64,000 nucleotides of DNA from Spectribacter hydrogenoxidans (GCF_031846275.1 NZ_JAVRIB010000010.1:72616-136615); one strand, 5' to 3'. Counted from the stretch's first letter, positions 37,701 through 48,093 are shown. The notes: generated by a model from the sequence alone, not told the origin. Numbers and translations: made by a program.

Positions 37701-39821
37701 CTACTCGGACCCGGGCGGGTCCGGTTCGTTCGCCAGCAGCGCCCGCAGGCCGGCCTCGTCGAGCAGGGTGACGCCCAGGCGCTCGGCCTTGTCTCGCTTG
37801 GAACCGGGATCAGACCCGGCCACCACGTAATCGGTCTTGCTCGACACGCTCGAGGTCACCCGACCCCCGGCGGCCTCGATCGCGGCCCGGGCCTCGTCGC
37901 GGGTCCAGTCCGCCAGGGTGCCGGTGAGCACGAAGGTCCTGCCGGACAGGGGCTGGCCGCCGGCGGCGGCGGGATCTGCCTGCGGCCAGCTCACGCCGAT
38001 CGCGCGCAGATCGGCAACAACCTCCCGGTTGTGCGGCTCGGCGAAGAAGTCGCCGAGCTGACCGGCCACCCGCGGGCCGATATTCGGGACCTGGCGCAGC
38101 GGATCATCACGCAGCTGTTTGTCGGCGGCCGCCTCGTCGCCTTCGACCTCGGCGAGAGCGGCGCGACGACGGTCGGCATAGGCGCGGGCGGTGTCGTCGA
38201 GGGCCTCCAGGGTTCCGAAATGGGCAGCCATGTCGCGGGCCATGGTCTCGCCGATCTCCCGGATGCCCAGCGCGAACAGGAAGCGGCCGAGTGTGGTCTG
38301 CTTGCTCGCCTCGATGGCAGCCAGCAGGTTGTCCACCGATTTCTCGCCGTAGCCGTCACGCTCAACCAGGGCATCCCGATGCCCGGCCAACCGGTAGATA
38401 TCGGCGGGTGATTCGAGCAGACGCTCGTCCACGAACTGTTCGATCTGACGATAGCCCAGACCCTCGATGTCCATCGCCTTGCGGGCCGCAAAGTGCTTGA
38501 GGCGCTCGCGGCGCTGGGCGTGGCAGAACAGCCCGCCGGTACAGCGGGCCACGGCCTCGCCGGGGTCGCGCCGTACGGTCGAGCCACACACCGGGCATTC
38601 GGCGGGCAACTCGATCACGCGGGCATTGCCGGGCCGTTTGTCCGGCAGCGGACGCACCACCTCCGGAATCACGTCGCCGGCGCGGCGCACCACCACGGTG
38701 TCGCCGATGCGCACGTCCTTGCGGGCGATCTCGTCCAGGTTGTGCAGGGTTGCGTTGGAAACAGTCGCCCCGCCCACGAATACCGGTTCGAGCCGGGCCA
38801 CTGGGGTCACCGCGCCGGTGCGCCCGACCTGGAATTCGACATCGCGCAGCACCGTCACCGCCTCTTCGGCCGGAAACTTGTGGGCAATCGCCCAGCGCGG
38901 GGCCCGGGCCACGAAGCCCAGTTCATCGCGCTGGCGCTGGTCATCGACCTTGTAGACGCAGCCGTCGATGTCGTAGTCGAGCCGGTCGCGGCGCTCGAGC
39001 ATGATCCGGTAATAATCACGACAGCCGTCCAGGCCATCCACGACCTGCACAAACTGATTGACCGGCAACCCCCAGTCCTGCAGTCGTGCCAGCAGTTCAC
39101 GGTGGCTGACGGGCAGCTCGGCGCCCGCGACGTCGCCCACCCCGTACACCTGCAGCATCAGCGGGCGACGGGCGGTGACCGCCGAGTCCAGTTGCCGCAG
39201 GCTGCCGGCCGCGGCGTTGCGGGGGTTCACGAAGGTCTTCTCGCCGTTTTCGGCCAGCCCCCGGTTAAGAGCCTCGAAGCGGGATCGCGGCAGGATCACC
39301 TCGCCGCGAATCTCGAGTGCCGCCGGCGGCCGGTCGGTGCGCAGGCGTAGCGGCAGATTGCGGATGGTACGCACGTTGTCGGTGATGTCCTCGCCCTGAT
39401 CGCCATCACCGCGGGTGGCGCCCCGCGTCAGCACGCCATCTTCATAAAGCAGATTGACAGCAATCCCGTCGAGTTTGGGTTCGGCGGTGTAATGGACCTG
39501 TTCGATTCCGAGACCCTCGCGCACGCGGCGATCGAAATCGGCCAGTTCGGCGTCGTCGAAGCAGTTGCCCAGCGACAGCATCGGCTGGCGATGGGTGACG
39601 GCCCGGAACATATCGGCCGGCGGCGCGCCGACCTTGCGGGTAGGCGAGTCCGCGGTGACCAGCTCCGGGTGCTCGGCTTCCAGCGCCTCGAGTTCACGAA
39701 ACAGGCGGTCGTACTCGGCGTCACTGACGGCCGGCTCGTCGAGCACGTAGTAGCGGTAATTGTGCTCGTTGAGCGTGCGGCGTAATTCTTCGAGACGCGC
39801 CGCGACCCCGCGACCGCTCAC
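37701..39821 (-). CDS. ligA: NAD-dependent DNA ligase
   Basis: 706 residues. Adenylation domain with catalytic Lys in AEPKLDGIAVNLLYEDG (about residue 120), OB-fold, four-Cys zinc finger (CPVCGSTVRRDPGEAVARC...C), helix-hairpin-helix and C-terminal BRCT (GRTFVLTGTLADWTRDEA). Joins Okazaki fragments. Start overlaps the zipA stop by four bases. Confidence 0.97.
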   Translation of the reverse strand: MSGRGVAARLEELRRTLNEHNYRYYVLDEPAVSDAEYDRLFRELEALEAEHPELVTADSPTRKVGAPPADMFRAVTHRQPMLSLGNCFDDAELADFDRRVREGLGIEQVHYTAEPKLDGIAVNLLYEDGVLTRGATRGDGDQGEDITDNVRTIRNLPLRLRTDRPPAALEIRGEVILPRSRFEALNRGLAENGEKTFVNPRNAAAGSLRQLDSAVTARRPLMLQVYGVGDVAGAELPVSHRELLARLQDWGLPVNQFVQVVDGLDGCRDYYRIMLERRDRLDYDIDGCVYKVDDQRQRDELGFVARAPRWAIAHKFPAEEAVTVLRDVEFQVGRTGAVTPVARLEPVFVGGATVSNATLHNLDEIARKDVRIGDTVVVRRAGDVIPEVVRPLPDKRPGNARVIELPAECPVCGSTVRRDPGEAVARCTGGLFCHAQRRERLKHFAARKAMDIEGLGYRQIEQFVDERLLESPADIYRLAGHRDALVERDGYGEKSVDNLLAAIEASKQTTLGRFLFALGIREIGETMARDMAAHFGTLEALDDTARAYADRRRAALAEVEGDEAAADKQLRDDPLRQVPNIGPRVAGQLGDFFAEPHNREVVADLRAIGVSWPQADPAAAGGQPLSGRTFVLTGTLADWTRDEARAAIEAAGGRVTSSVSSKTDYVVAGSDPGSKRDKAERLGVTLLDEAGLRALLANEPDPPGSE

Positions 39822-40624
39822 CGGTGGGCTGCGAGCCGCTGACGGCGATCCAGTTCGGCGATCTCGTCCAGCATGTACTGGGCGGTCTGGGGCTTGAGCA
39901 GGCTGCGCTTGTCGTCGAGTACCTCCGCGCCCAGCCGCTCGGCCAGCGCCGCCGCGGTGTCCAGCAGATCGCGCGCCGCACGGCTGCCCTCCAGCGGTCC
40001 CGGCAACTGCAGGAACAGCGCCAGCCCCGGGGTCTGCAGATGGTCGGCCTCCACCGGATCAAGAAAGCCCGGCTTGAGGATGTTGGCCACCGAAAACACT
40101 GACTCGGGCACGCCGTTGGCCTCGGTGATGCGATGGTAGATACCGTGCAGCCCGAACTTGAGCTTTTGCTCCTGCAGCGCGGCGTGGATATCCGGCCCGT
40201 CATAGAGGCTGCCGTCGCGGCTGGATATGTGCAGCACGAACAACCGCTGCTCGCCGCTGGGTGGTCGCTGCGGGCGCACCGCCTCGACCGGTTCGCTGCG
40301 CGTCGGCTGTGGGGTCTCGCGGCCAGTGGTGAAGTTCATCCAGGAGGGTTCGTCGGCATCGTCACCGGCCGGTGGCGGCGCGGCGTCGGACTGCGGCGGC
40401 ACCGAGGGGCCCGATGGCGGCGCCTGGGCCTCGGTCTGGCCGCCGACGGTGCGCACGCCCACAATATAGGAGTCACCACCCAGGGATTCTCCCCGGTCGA
40501 TGCCGTCCGCGCCCTCTTCCATGCCCTGCCACGGGTCCACGCCGGACTGCCGCCGCAGGTAGAAGTAAACCCCGACGACCGCCCCGGCCACCAGGATCAG
40601 CAATACCCATTGAATGCCGGTCAT
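39818..40624 (-). CDS. zipA: Cell division protein ZipA
   Basis: 268 residues: N-terminal membrane segment (IQWVLLILVAGAVVGVYFYLRR), Pro/Gln-rich flexible linker, and FtsZ-binding ZipA_C domain (LFVLHISSRDGSLYDGPDIHAALQEQ ... VANILKPGFLDP). Anchors FtsZ to the inner membrane. Order smc-zipA-ligA is a gammaproteobacterial hallmark. Confidence 0.95.
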   Translation of the reverse strand: MTGIQWVLLILVAGAVVGVYFYLRRQSGVDPWQGMEEGADGIDRGESLGGDSYIVGVRTVGGQTEAQAPPSGPSVPPQSDAAPPPAGDDADEPSWMNFTTGRETPQPTRSEPVEAVRPQRPPSGEQRLFVLHISSRDGSLYDGPDIHAALQEQKLKFGLHGIYHRITEANGVPESVFSVANILKPGFLDPVEADHLQTPGLALFLQLPGPLEGSRAARDLLDTAAALAERLGAEVLDDKRSLLKPQTAQYMLDEIAELDRRQRLAAHR

Positions 40625-40674
40625 GAGATTTCCGTCTGTCGAATCGCGTGTCGCATCTGGAGCCGGTCCCGCCT

Positions 40675-43600
40675 CTAGCTTGCCATTTCCAGCGCCTGAT
40701 CGATATCCACACTGACCAGCCGGGACACGCCCGGTTCCTGCATGGTCACCCCATGCAGTTGCTGCACCAGCTCCATGGTGAGCTTGTTGTGGGTGATGAC
40801 GATGAACTGGACCTGCTCCGCCATGCGGCCGACCAGGTCGCAGAAACGCGAGACGTTGGCGTCGTCCAGCGGTGCGTCGATCTCGTCCAGCATGCAGAAC
40901 GGGGCCGGGTTGAGTTCGAACAGGGCGAACAGCAGTGCCACCGCAGTGAGCGCCTTCTCCCCGCCGGAGAGCATCTGGATGGAGGCATTCCGCTTGCCCG
41001 GCGGCCGTGCCATGATGCGTACACCGGTGGCCAGCAGGTCGTCCTCGGTAAGTTCCAGTCGGGCTTCCCCACCGCCGAACAGCACCGGGAACAGCGCGCC
41101 CAGCCGCTGATTGACCTGCTCGTAGGTGTCGCGGAAGCGCGAGCGGGTTTCGCGGTCGATCTTGGCAATCGCCTGTTCCAGCGTGCCGAGTGCCTCCATG
41201 AGGTCGTCGTACTGCCCCTGGAGATATTCCTCCCGCTCTTTCTCTGTCTCGAATTCCTCGATCGCGGCAAGGTTGATCGCCCCCAGTCGCTGGATGCGCC
41301 GTTCCAGAGATTCCAGCCGCGCCTCCCAGTCCGCCGGGCCGGCATCCTCGGCCAACTCGTCGCAGAGGGGGCGCGGGGCGTAGCCGGCCTCGGCCAGCTG
41401 TTCCTCCAGCGTCTGGCGACGAACCGATGCGGACTCGAAGGCCACCCGCGCCTGCTGGACCCGCTCGCGGGCCGCCTCCAGGCCGGCTTCCAGCGCCTGC
41501 GCCCGCTGGCTGAGATCGGCCACCCGGGCCTCGATATCCGCCAACCCGGTGCGGGCGGCTTCCAGCGCCTTGCGGGCGGCTTCTCGCCGCGACTCGGCCT
41601 CGGCCCGGGCATGCGAGAGGTCGGTTTCCGGGGCGGACTGGGCCAGTTCGGCCTGCAGCACCTGCAACCGCTCGGCACTGCGGGTCCGCCGCTGACGCAG
41701 ATCGGCCAGCCGCTGTTCGGCAGCTTCCAGGGCGCTGCGCTTGCCGGTTACCTCCAGCCGCAGATTCTGCTGGCGCTGGGCCACCTCGTCGCACTCCCGC
41801 CGGGCGCGGTCGCGCTGCTCGCGCTGTTCGCGCAGCTGTTCCTGCAGGGTCTGGCGGCGCTGGACGAAATCGCGCGCCGCCTCGGCGGTGCCGTCCAGCC
41901 GCTCCCGGGCCTGGGACACCGCCTGCTCGTGTTCCTTGCGCTGACGGGTGAGGTCCTCGATTTCGGCGTCGAGCTCGCGCCGCCGGCGCTGGATCTGTTC
42001 CACCCGGACGGTGAGACCCTGCCGCTCGGCCAGCCGCTCACCGTGACGGCGGCGCAGGTCGTCGAGCCGCTCGGTGAGCTCGGTGCGGCGGGTTTCCGCG
42101 GCCTGAATGCGCTGACGCAGGCCGTCCAGCTCGTCGGCACGATCGGTTTCGGTCGCCGCCAGCCGGTCGATTTCCCTGTGCAGCTCATCGATGGCCTGCT
42201 CGCGCTTGAGCACGCCGGGTTCGTCGCTGTCCTGACGGGGCACGCGCAGCCAGCCGGGGCCCAGACAGAATCCGGCGCGGGTCACCAGCATCTGGCCCGG
42301 CTGCAGCTGATCGACCAGCTCATGGGCATCGCGTTCGTTCTCGACCAGGAAAATCCGCTGAGCCAGCTGGCGCAGGACTGCCGGGCCGCTCAGCACCGAC
42401 GACAGCGAGCGGGTGCCCCGCGGTCCGCCGGCCCCGTGCGGGCCGTGATCCTCGCGATCCTGGTGGATCAGGGTCAGCCCCTGACCCGGCCACTCGTTGA
42501 CCTCGCCGACACGGGCATCCAGATCGGGCAGGCACAGCGCCCGCAGGAACCCGCCCAGCGCGGCCTCCGCCGCGGCCTCCCAGCCATCGGCAACCCGCAG
42601 CTGATGGGCGGCGCTGGCGGCGTCGTCCCAGCTGCGAGCGATCAGCCACTCGCGCAGCTCCTGGTCATCCTCGCGCAGCGCCGCCTGTTGCAGAGCTTCC
42701 AGCGAGGACAGCCGGCCGCGCGCGGCTGCCAGGGCGTCGCGGGTCTCGTGCAGGGTCGTGTCCACGGCGCGACGGTTGTCGCGCAGACGGGTGAGATCGG
42801 TCTCGGCGGATTGCTGATCCTCGCGGGCAGTTTCCAGATCCCCGGCCAGGGCCTGCAGGGCTTCCTCGACATCAGTCAGGGCCTGCTTGGGGCCGTCGTC
42901 GTCGATGCGGCCACGTTCGGCCAGCAGCCGATCCAGGCGTTCGCCCAGGGCGGCGAGATTCTGCTCCAGATGTTCCAGCCGGGCACGCTCGGTTTCCGCC
43001 CGCTGCAGCGGGTTGTTCTCGTCGCCGGCCAGGCTTTCCCAGGCGCTTTCGCCCTCCTCGGCCGCCTGTTCGGCACTGCCCAGGCGGGCCTGGGCCTGCT
43101 TGTGCTCGGCCACGGCCGCTTCCAGCTGACGGCTCTGGTCGTCGATCGCCTGCTGCAGCTGGGCGCGTTCCCGGCCGGCGGCGTCGATGCGCTGGTCCAG
43201 ATCTTCCAGCTGGCTTTCCATGTCGCGGGTTTCCGCCTGCTTCACACGAGCCAGCTCGCGGGCGTGGGCCAGCGATTGCTCGACCCGCGCCACCTCGGCC
43301 TCGGCGGCGTAGAAATCCGCCTGCTGTTGCTGACTGGCCTGGGTGGCGCGCTGCTGCTCGGTCTGTTCTGTCTGGCGGCGTTCAGCCAGATCCCGGGCCT
43401 GCTCCCGCTGGGTTTCCAGTTCCCGCTTGCTGGCATCCAGCTGGGTCTGCTGGTGTTCGGCTTCGCCGTCGAGCTCGCGCCAGCGCAGGGCCAGCAGTTC
43501 GGCGCGCAGTCGGCGTTCCTCGCTCTTGTACTGCTTGTACTTTTCGGCGTTGGCAGCCTGGCGCTGGAGCTGGGCCAGCCGCTGGGTGACTTCGCTGATC

Positions 43601-44193
43601 AGGTCGTTGAGGCGGTCCAGATTCTCCCGGGTGTGGCGGATGCGGTTCTCCGTCTCCCGACGTCGCTCCTTGTACCGGGAGATGCCCGCGGCTTCCTCGA
43701 GCACCTGCCGCATGTCCTCCGGACGCGCCTCGATCAACCGGTTGACCGATCCCTGCTCGATCACCGCATAGTTACTGCGCCCGCCCAGACCGGTGCCGAG
43801 AAACAGATCCACCACGTCGCGACGGCGGCAGCGAGCGCCGTTGATGCGGTACTGGGACTGGCCGTCGCGCGAGAGCTCGCGCCGGATGGCGATTTCGGCG
43901 AAGCCGGCGTACTGGCCGCCCAGCTTGCCGTCGCTGTTGTCGAACAGCAGTTCCACTGACGCTCGGCCAACCGGCTTGCGCGACCGCGACCCGTTGAAGA
44001 TGACGTCCTCGAGCGCCTCGCCGCGCAGCTGCTTGGCGCTGGATTCGCCGGTGACCCAGCGCACGGCGTCGATCACGTTGGACTTGCCGCAACCGTTGGG
44101 CCCGACTATGCCGGCCAGATTGCTGGTCAGACGCAGTGTGGTCGGCTCCACGAAGGATTTGAAGCCGGCGAGTTTGATGGCGGTCAGCCGCAT
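40675..44193 (-). CDS. smc: Chromosome segregation ATPase Smc
   Basis: 1172 residues from ATG 44193 (MRLTAIKLAGFKSFVEPT). Walker A GPNGCGKSNVIDA at about 32-44, long coiled coils rich in Glu/Arg/Ala, a central hinge around residues 510-640 (GAGGPRGTRSLSSVLSG...VTRAGFCLGPGW), ABC signature MLSGGEKALTAVALLFA and Walker B PFCMLDEIDAPLDDANV. Partner of ScpA/ScpB encoded 9 kb away. Divergent from queF. Confidence 0.96.
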   Translation of the reverse strand: MRLTAIKLAGFKSFVEPTTLRLTSNLAGIVGPNGCGKSNVIDAVRWVTGESSAKQLRGEALEDVIFNGSRSRKPVGRASVELLFDNSDGKLGGQYAGFAEIAIRRELSRDGQSQYRINGARCRRRDVVDLFLGTGLGGRSNYAVIEQGSVNRLIEARPEDMRQVLEEAAGISRYKERRRETENRIRHTRENLDRLNDLISEVTQRLAQLQRQAANAEKYKQYKSEERRLRAELLALRWRELDGEAEHQQTQLDASKRELETQREQARDLAERRQTEQTEQQRATQASQQQQADFYAAEAEVARVEQSLAHARELARVKQAETRDMESQLEDLDQRIDAAGRERAQLQQAIDDQSRQLEAAVAEHKQAQARLGSAEQAAEEGESAWESLAGDENNPLQRAETERARLEHLEQNLAALGERLDRLLAERGRIDDDGPKQALTDVEEALQALAGDLETAREDQQSAETDLTRLRDNRRAVDTTLHETRDALAAARGRLSSLEALQQAALREDDQELREWLIARSWDDAASAAHQLRVADGWEAAAEAALGGFLRALCLPDLDARVGEVNEWPGQGLTLIHQDREDHGPHGAGGPRGTRSLSSVLSGPAVLRQLAQRIFLVENERDAHELVDQLQPGQMLVTRAGFCLGPGWLRVPRQDSDEPGVLKREQAIDELHREIDRLAATETDRADELDGLRQRIQAAETRRTELTERLDDLRRRHGERLAERQGLTVRVEQIQRRRRELDAEIEDLTRQRKEHEQAVSQARERLDGTAEAARDFVQRRQTLQEQLREQREQRDRARRECDEVAQRQQNLRLEVTGKRSALEAAEQRLADLRQRRTRSAERLQVLQAELAQSAPETDLSHARAEAESRREAARKALEAARTGLADIEARVADLSQRAQALEAGLEAARERVQQARVAFESASVRRQTLEEQLAEAGYAPRPLCDELAEDAGPADWEARLESLERRIQRLGAINLAAIEEFETEKEREEYLQGQYDDLMEALGTLEQAIAKIDRETRSRFRDTYEQVNQRLGALFPVLFGGGEARLELTEDDLLATGVRIMARPPGKRNASIQMLSGGEKALTAVALLFALFELNPAPFCMLDEIDAPLDDANVSRFCDLVGRMAEQVQFIVITHNKLTMELVQQLHGVTMQEPGVSRLVSVDIDQALEMAS

Positions 44194-44354
44194 CGATGCC
44201 CCATGTCGCGTGCCGGGTTGCACCCCGCGTCCGGCCACTGGCCGGATCCGGCACGGTCATTGTTATCCGGGCCCCGGCGGCTGGCCGGGCCCGTTGCGAA
44301 ACGCTGCGCTAGTGTAACCTACGCGGCCCCGAACCAACCCCCGATGACACGCGC

Positions 44355-44744
44355 ATGACCACCTCGCCGAGCAACCAGCTGGACACCTTCGACAATCCCC
44401 AGCCGGAGCGGGATTACACCATCCGCATGCGGATACCGGAATTCACCTGCCTTTGTCCGAAGACCGGCCAGCCGGACTTCGCCACGCTGCACCTGGCCTA
44501 CGTGCCGGACCAGCGCTGCGTGGAGTTGAAGTCGCTGAAGCTGTATATCTGGTCGTTCCGCGACGAGGGCGCGTTCCACGAGGCGGTGACCAACCGCATC
44601 CTGGACGACCTGGTGGCGGCCATGGCGCCGCGTTTCCTGCGCCTGACCGCCGAGTTCTACGTTCGGGGCGGTATCGATACCACCGTGGTGGCGGAGCACC
44701 GCACCGAGGGCTGGGAGCCGCCGGCGCCGGTGAACCTGCCCTGA
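44355..44744 (+). CDS. queF: NADPH-dependent preQ0 reductase (7-cyano-7-deazaguanine reductase), short form
   Basis: 129 residues, single-domain type like B. subtilis QueF rather than the double-length enteric form. Catalytic Cys in TCLCPKTGQPDFA, then RCVELKSLKLYIWSFRDEGAFHE, the QueF signature, and the nearby Glu/His pocket residues. Final nucleobase step before queuosine insertion. No preQ1 riboswitch-like pseudoknot was recognised upstream. Confidence 0.95.
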   Translation: MTTSPSNQLDTFDNPQPERDYTIRMRIPEFTCLCPKTGQPDFATLHLAYVPDQRCVELKSLKLYIWSFRDEGAFHEAVTNRILDDLVAAMAPRFLRLTAEFYVRGGIDTTVVAEHRTEGWEPPAPVNLP

Positions 44745-44757
44745 TCAGTCCGATCAG

Positions 44758-45279
44758 CTAGCGAAGCACGATGTTGTTGCCGTCCACCTTCACCTGCTGA
44801 CCGACCGAGAGCGGTGTCGCATCGGCCACATTGATGGTCTGACTGCCGCCGGTCTCCATGTTGACGGTCACGGCGTAGTAGGTATCGGTGTCCAGGCGTT
44901 TGCCGACCTGGTGGCCAGCCGCTGCGCCGCCGACACCGCCAACCACCTTGGCCAGATCCTTGCCGGAGCCACTGCCGATCTGATTGCCGACCACGACACC
45001 GGCGATAGCGCCAGCCACGGCACCGGCGATAGCACCCTTGCTCTTGTTGCTGCCCTCGGTCTTGCGCTCCTGGATCGAGGTGATGGTGCCGCAATTGCCG
45101 CAGACCGGCGGCTCTTCAGCTTTCTGCGGTGCCGGCTTGGCCGCAGCCTGTTCCTGTGCGGCTGGCGCCGTTTCGGCCGATTCGGTGTCGGCCTGGTCGC
45201 TTTCCGCACCACAGCCGGCCACGCCCAGCGTCAGCGCCAGGGCGAACACCCACGTCATCACGGATTTGCGTTGTGTCAT
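44758..45279 (-). CDS. Glycine-zipper outer-membrane lipoprotein (SlyB / 17-kDa antigen type)
   Basis: 173 residues from ATG 45279, preceded by a strong AAAGGAGAAATC site. Lipobox GVAGC, a low-complexity Ala/Glu/Pro linker, a C-G-N-C pair, then a glycine-zipper hairpin KGAIAGAVAGAIAGVVVGNQ ... VVGGVGGAAAGHQVGK and a beta domain. Probably an outer-membrane stress-associated lipoprotein; specific role unknown. Converges on queF. Confidence 0.85.
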   Translation of the reverse strand: MTQRKSVMTWVFALALTLGVAGCGAESDQADTESAETAPAAQEQAAAKPAPQKAEEPPVCGNCGTITSIQERKTEGSNKSKGAIAGAVAGAIAGVVVGNQIGSGSGKDLAKVVGGVGGAAAGHQVGKRLDTDTYYAVTVNMETGGSQTINVADATPLSVGQQVKVDGNNIVLR

Positions 45280-45312
45280 GATTTCTCCTTTTGACAACTG
45301 CCAGTCGGGGTG

Positions 45313-46104
45313 ATGTCCAATACCGCTACACCATACCGGCCGAATACTGAACCAAACCTGAACCGGATCACCGATCTGGCCGTGGGTCCGGGTTACCTGC
45401 TACGGGGTTTCCGCCTGATCACCGAACCCGGCCTGCGCAAGTTCGTGCTCGCCCCTATCGCCATCAATATACTGGTTATCGGGTTGTTGATGTGGCTGTT
45501 CGGCAATCAGCTCGAGGGCTGGCTGGACAGCTGGCTGGCGGGACTGCCGGGCTGGCTGGCCTGGCTGGAGAGCCTGCTGTGGTGGCTGGCCATGCTGCTG
45601 GCGCTGCTGCTGTTCTGCTACGTGTTCACGCTACTGGCCAACCTGATTGCGGGGCCGTTCAACGGCATCCTGTCATCCCGGGTAGAACGCCACCTCACCG
45701 GCCGGGAGCCCGAGTCCGGCCGTAGCTGGCGCGGCGAACTGGTGGATGCCGTCGGCGGCGAACTGCGCCGCTGGCGCTGGTATCTGGGCCGGGCCGTGCT
45801 GCTGTTGCTGCTGACCCTGGTCCTGCTGCCGATTCCGCTGCTGGGTACGGTCGTGCCCGCGCTGTGGTTCGCGTTCGGTGCCTTCATGCTGGCCTTCGAG
45901 TACCTGGACAACCCGATGGGCAACCGCGGCATGACCTTCGCCGACAAGCTGCGCCGGCTGCGCGAACGCCGCTGGCTCAACCTGGGGTTCGGCGCCACCG
46001 CCACGCTGTTCACGATGGTTCCGCTGGCCAACCTGATCGTCATGCCGGCCGCGGTAGCCGGTGCCACCGCCCTGTGGCTGGATCACATGGAGAAATCCCG
46101 ATGA
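45313..46104 (+). CDS. cysZ: CysZ-like (EI24 domain) membrane protein
   Basis: 263 residues from ATG 45313 (a GTG codon lies directly before it). Four to five membrane segments; the GPGYLLRGFRLITEPGLRKFVLAPI start and LANLIAGPFNGILSSRVERHLTG block match CysZ, a sulfate uptake channel. No cys genes adjoin, so the substrate is inferred from family. Overlaps the next gene by four bases. Confidence 0.85.
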   Translation: MSNTATPYRPNTEPNLNRITDLAVGPGYLLRGFRLITEPGLRKFVLAPIAINILVIGLLMWLFGNQLEGWLDSWLAGLPGWLAWLESLLWWLAMLLALLLFCYVFTLLANLIAGPFNGILSSRVERHLTGREPESGRSWRGELVDAVGGELRRWRWYLGRAVLLLLLTLVLLPIPLLGTVVPALWFAFGAFMLAFEYLDNPMGNRGMTFADKLRRLRERRWLNLGFGATATLFTMVPLANLIVMPAAVAGATALWLDHMEKSR

Positions 46105-48089
46105 ACCGACGCTTCCTGCTGCCCTGCCTGCTGCTGGTGCTTGCCGGCGGCCCTGCCTCGGCACGCACCACCATCGAGATATTCGACACGGCCGAGGCCG
46201 TGAACCGGGCCTGCGACGCCGGTCTCGCGGCCGCCCGTGAGGCGGCCGAAGACATCCGCCAGGTACCGATCGACCAGGCCGGTGTCGACAACGTGCTGGC
46301 CGCGTGGGACGACCTGTACATGGCGATGTCGGACCGCATCGGCCCGGCCTACCTGCAGGCCTACGTTCACCCGGACCAGGCCGTGCGGGATGCCGGACAG
46401 GACTGCATCAACCGCACCACGAGGCTGGAGACCGACCTTTACCAGAACCCGGCGCTGTTCCAGCGCGTGCAGGCAGTGGTGCCCGATGACGCCGCGGACA
46501 AAGCCCTGCAGACCCATCTGCTGGCCGAATTCGAGGACAGCGGCGTGGCTCTGCCCGACGAGCGTCGCCAGCGCGCCAAGACGCTGTTGCAGCGCATCGA
46601 GGAACTGGGCCAGCAGTTCCAGCAGAACCTGCGTGAGAACGATACGGTGCTGACCTTCGGCCCGGATGAACAGCGCGGCCTGCCGGACGCCTTCATCGAG
46701 CGCGTGCCCGGCGACGACGAAGGCAATCTGCGGCTGCAGATGCAGTATCCGCACTACTTCCCGTTCATGGAAAACGCGGCGGATGCCGATGCCCGCGAGC
46801 GCTTCTACCGGGCATTCAACAACCGTGGCGGCGACGCCAATCTCGACATCCTCGACCAGCTGGAATCACTGCGCCGGGAGCTGGCCGGCCTTTACGGCTT
46901 CGACAGCTACGCGGCATTCGCCACCCGCCGGCGCATGGTCGGTGACCCCAGCACCGTGCATGCCTTTCTCGACCGCGTGGCCGACACGCTGGCGCCGCTG
47001 CAGACCGCCGAGCTGGCGCAACTGACCCGGTTGAAGGCCGAGCACACGGGCCGCGACGAAGTCACGCTCGCGCCGTGGGACAAGAGCTTCTACCTCACCC
47101 GCCTGCGCGAGTCCCGCTACGACATCGACGCCGAGGCGATGCGGCGCCATTTTCCCATGCCGGCGATGACCGACTGGGTGCTGCACGTGGCCGAAAAGCT
47201 CTACGGCCTACGCTTCGTGTCCGCCGAGGTGCCGGTGTGGCACGAGGACGTGCGCTATTACCACGTGCACGACCGAAACAGCGATATCCGGCTGGGGGGG
47301 TTGTATCTCGACCTGCACCCCCGCGACGGCAAGTACGGCCATGCCGCGGCCTTCGGCGTGCACGGTGCCTCCACCCGGGCCGGCCGCAAGCCGACTTCCG
47401 TACTGGTGACCAATTTCACCCGCAGTGGTCTCACACCCGACGAACTGGAAACCTATCTACACGAGATCGGGCACGCCCTCCACGGGGTGCTGTCAACCAC
47501 CCGCTACGCCATGCTTAGCGGCACCGAGGTGGAACTGGATTTCGTCGAGGCACCATCCCAGATGTTCCAGGCCTGGAGTTACCGGCTGGAATCGCTGCAA
47601 ACCATCCCGAGGGTGTGTCCCGACTGCCCGCCGGTGGACGCCGATCTGGTGGAACGCATGGAAGAATCGCGTCGCGCGGGGCAGGCATTGTTCTATGGCC
47701 GCCAGTGGCTATACGCCCAGTACGACATGCAGCTGGCCGGGCCAGCGCCGGTCGACCCCATGACGCGGTGGAGGAAGCTGGAATCGGCAACCCCGCTGGG
47801 CCATGTCGAAGGCACGCGCTTCCCCGCCACGTTCGGGCATATCGCCGGCGGCTATGCGGCCGGCTACTACGGCTACATGTGGGCGGAAGCGCTGGGGCTG
47901 GACATGCTCAGCGCTTTCGACGACGGATTGATGGATCCCGAAGTCGGTCAGCGATTCCGCCGCACCGTGCTGGCACGGGGCGGCGAACGTCCGGCCAGCG
48001 AACTGGTGCGGGATTTCCTAGGCCGCGACACTCGGCCAGATGCCTTCTTCGAGAAGCTGCGCAACGCCCCGGTCAAACCGGCGCCGTAG
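46101..48089 (+). CDS. Secreted M3-family zinc metallopeptidase (oligopeptidase/Dcp-like)
   Basis: 662 residues with a Sec signal (RRFLLPCLLLVLAGGPASA), so periplasmic, unlike cytoplasmic oligopeptidase A. Catalytic LHEIGHALHGVLS near residue 452 gives HExxH, and the third ligand Glu lies in EVELDFVEAPSQMFQAW. The C-terminal GTRFPATFGHIAGGYAAGYYGYMWAEAL segment is the family substrate cleft. Start codon overlaps cysZ stop, so translationally coupled. Confidence 0.92.
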   Translation: MNRRFLLPCLLLVLAGGPASARTTIEIFDTAEAVNRACDAGLAAAREAAEDIRQVPIDQAGVDNVLAAWDDLYMAMSDRIGPAYLQAYVHPDQAVRDAGQDCINRTTRLETDLYQNPALFQRVQAVVPDDAADKALQTHLLAEFEDSGVALPDERRQRAKTLLQRIEELGQQFQQNLRENDTVLTFGPDEQRGLPDAFIERVPGDDEGNLRLQMQYPHYFPFMENAADADARERFYRAFNNRGGDANLDILDQLESLRRELAGLYGFDSYAAFATRRRMVGDPSTVHAFLDRVADTLAPLQTAELAQLTRLKAEHTGRDEVTLAPWDKSFYLTRLRESRYDIDAEAMRRHFPMPAMTDWVLHVAEKLYGLRFVSAEVPVWHEDVRYYHVHDRNSDIRLGGLYLDLHPRDGKYGHAAAFGVHGASTRAGRKPTSVLVTNFTRSGLTPDELETYLHEIGHALHGVLSTTRYAMLSGTEVELDFVEAPSQMFQAWSYRLESLQTIPRVCPDCPPVDADLVERMEESRRAGQALFYGRQWLYAQYDMQLAGPAPVDPMTRWRKLESATPLGHVEGTRFPATFGHIAGGYAAGYYGYMWAEALGLDMLSAFDDGLMDPEVGQRFRRTVLARGGERPASELVRDFLGRDTRPDAFFEKLRNAPVKPAP

Positions 48090-48093
48090 ACCC

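Noticed and set aside
40648..43959. 1103-codon open frame opposite smc
   Set aside because: Antisense shadow of the high-G+C coiled-coil gene; residues are low-complexity Leu/Ala/Gly with no domain, and smc is unambiguous.
44194..44354. preQ1 riboswitch before queF
   Set aside because: The 160-base smc-queF gap shows no short pseudoknot with an A-rich tail.
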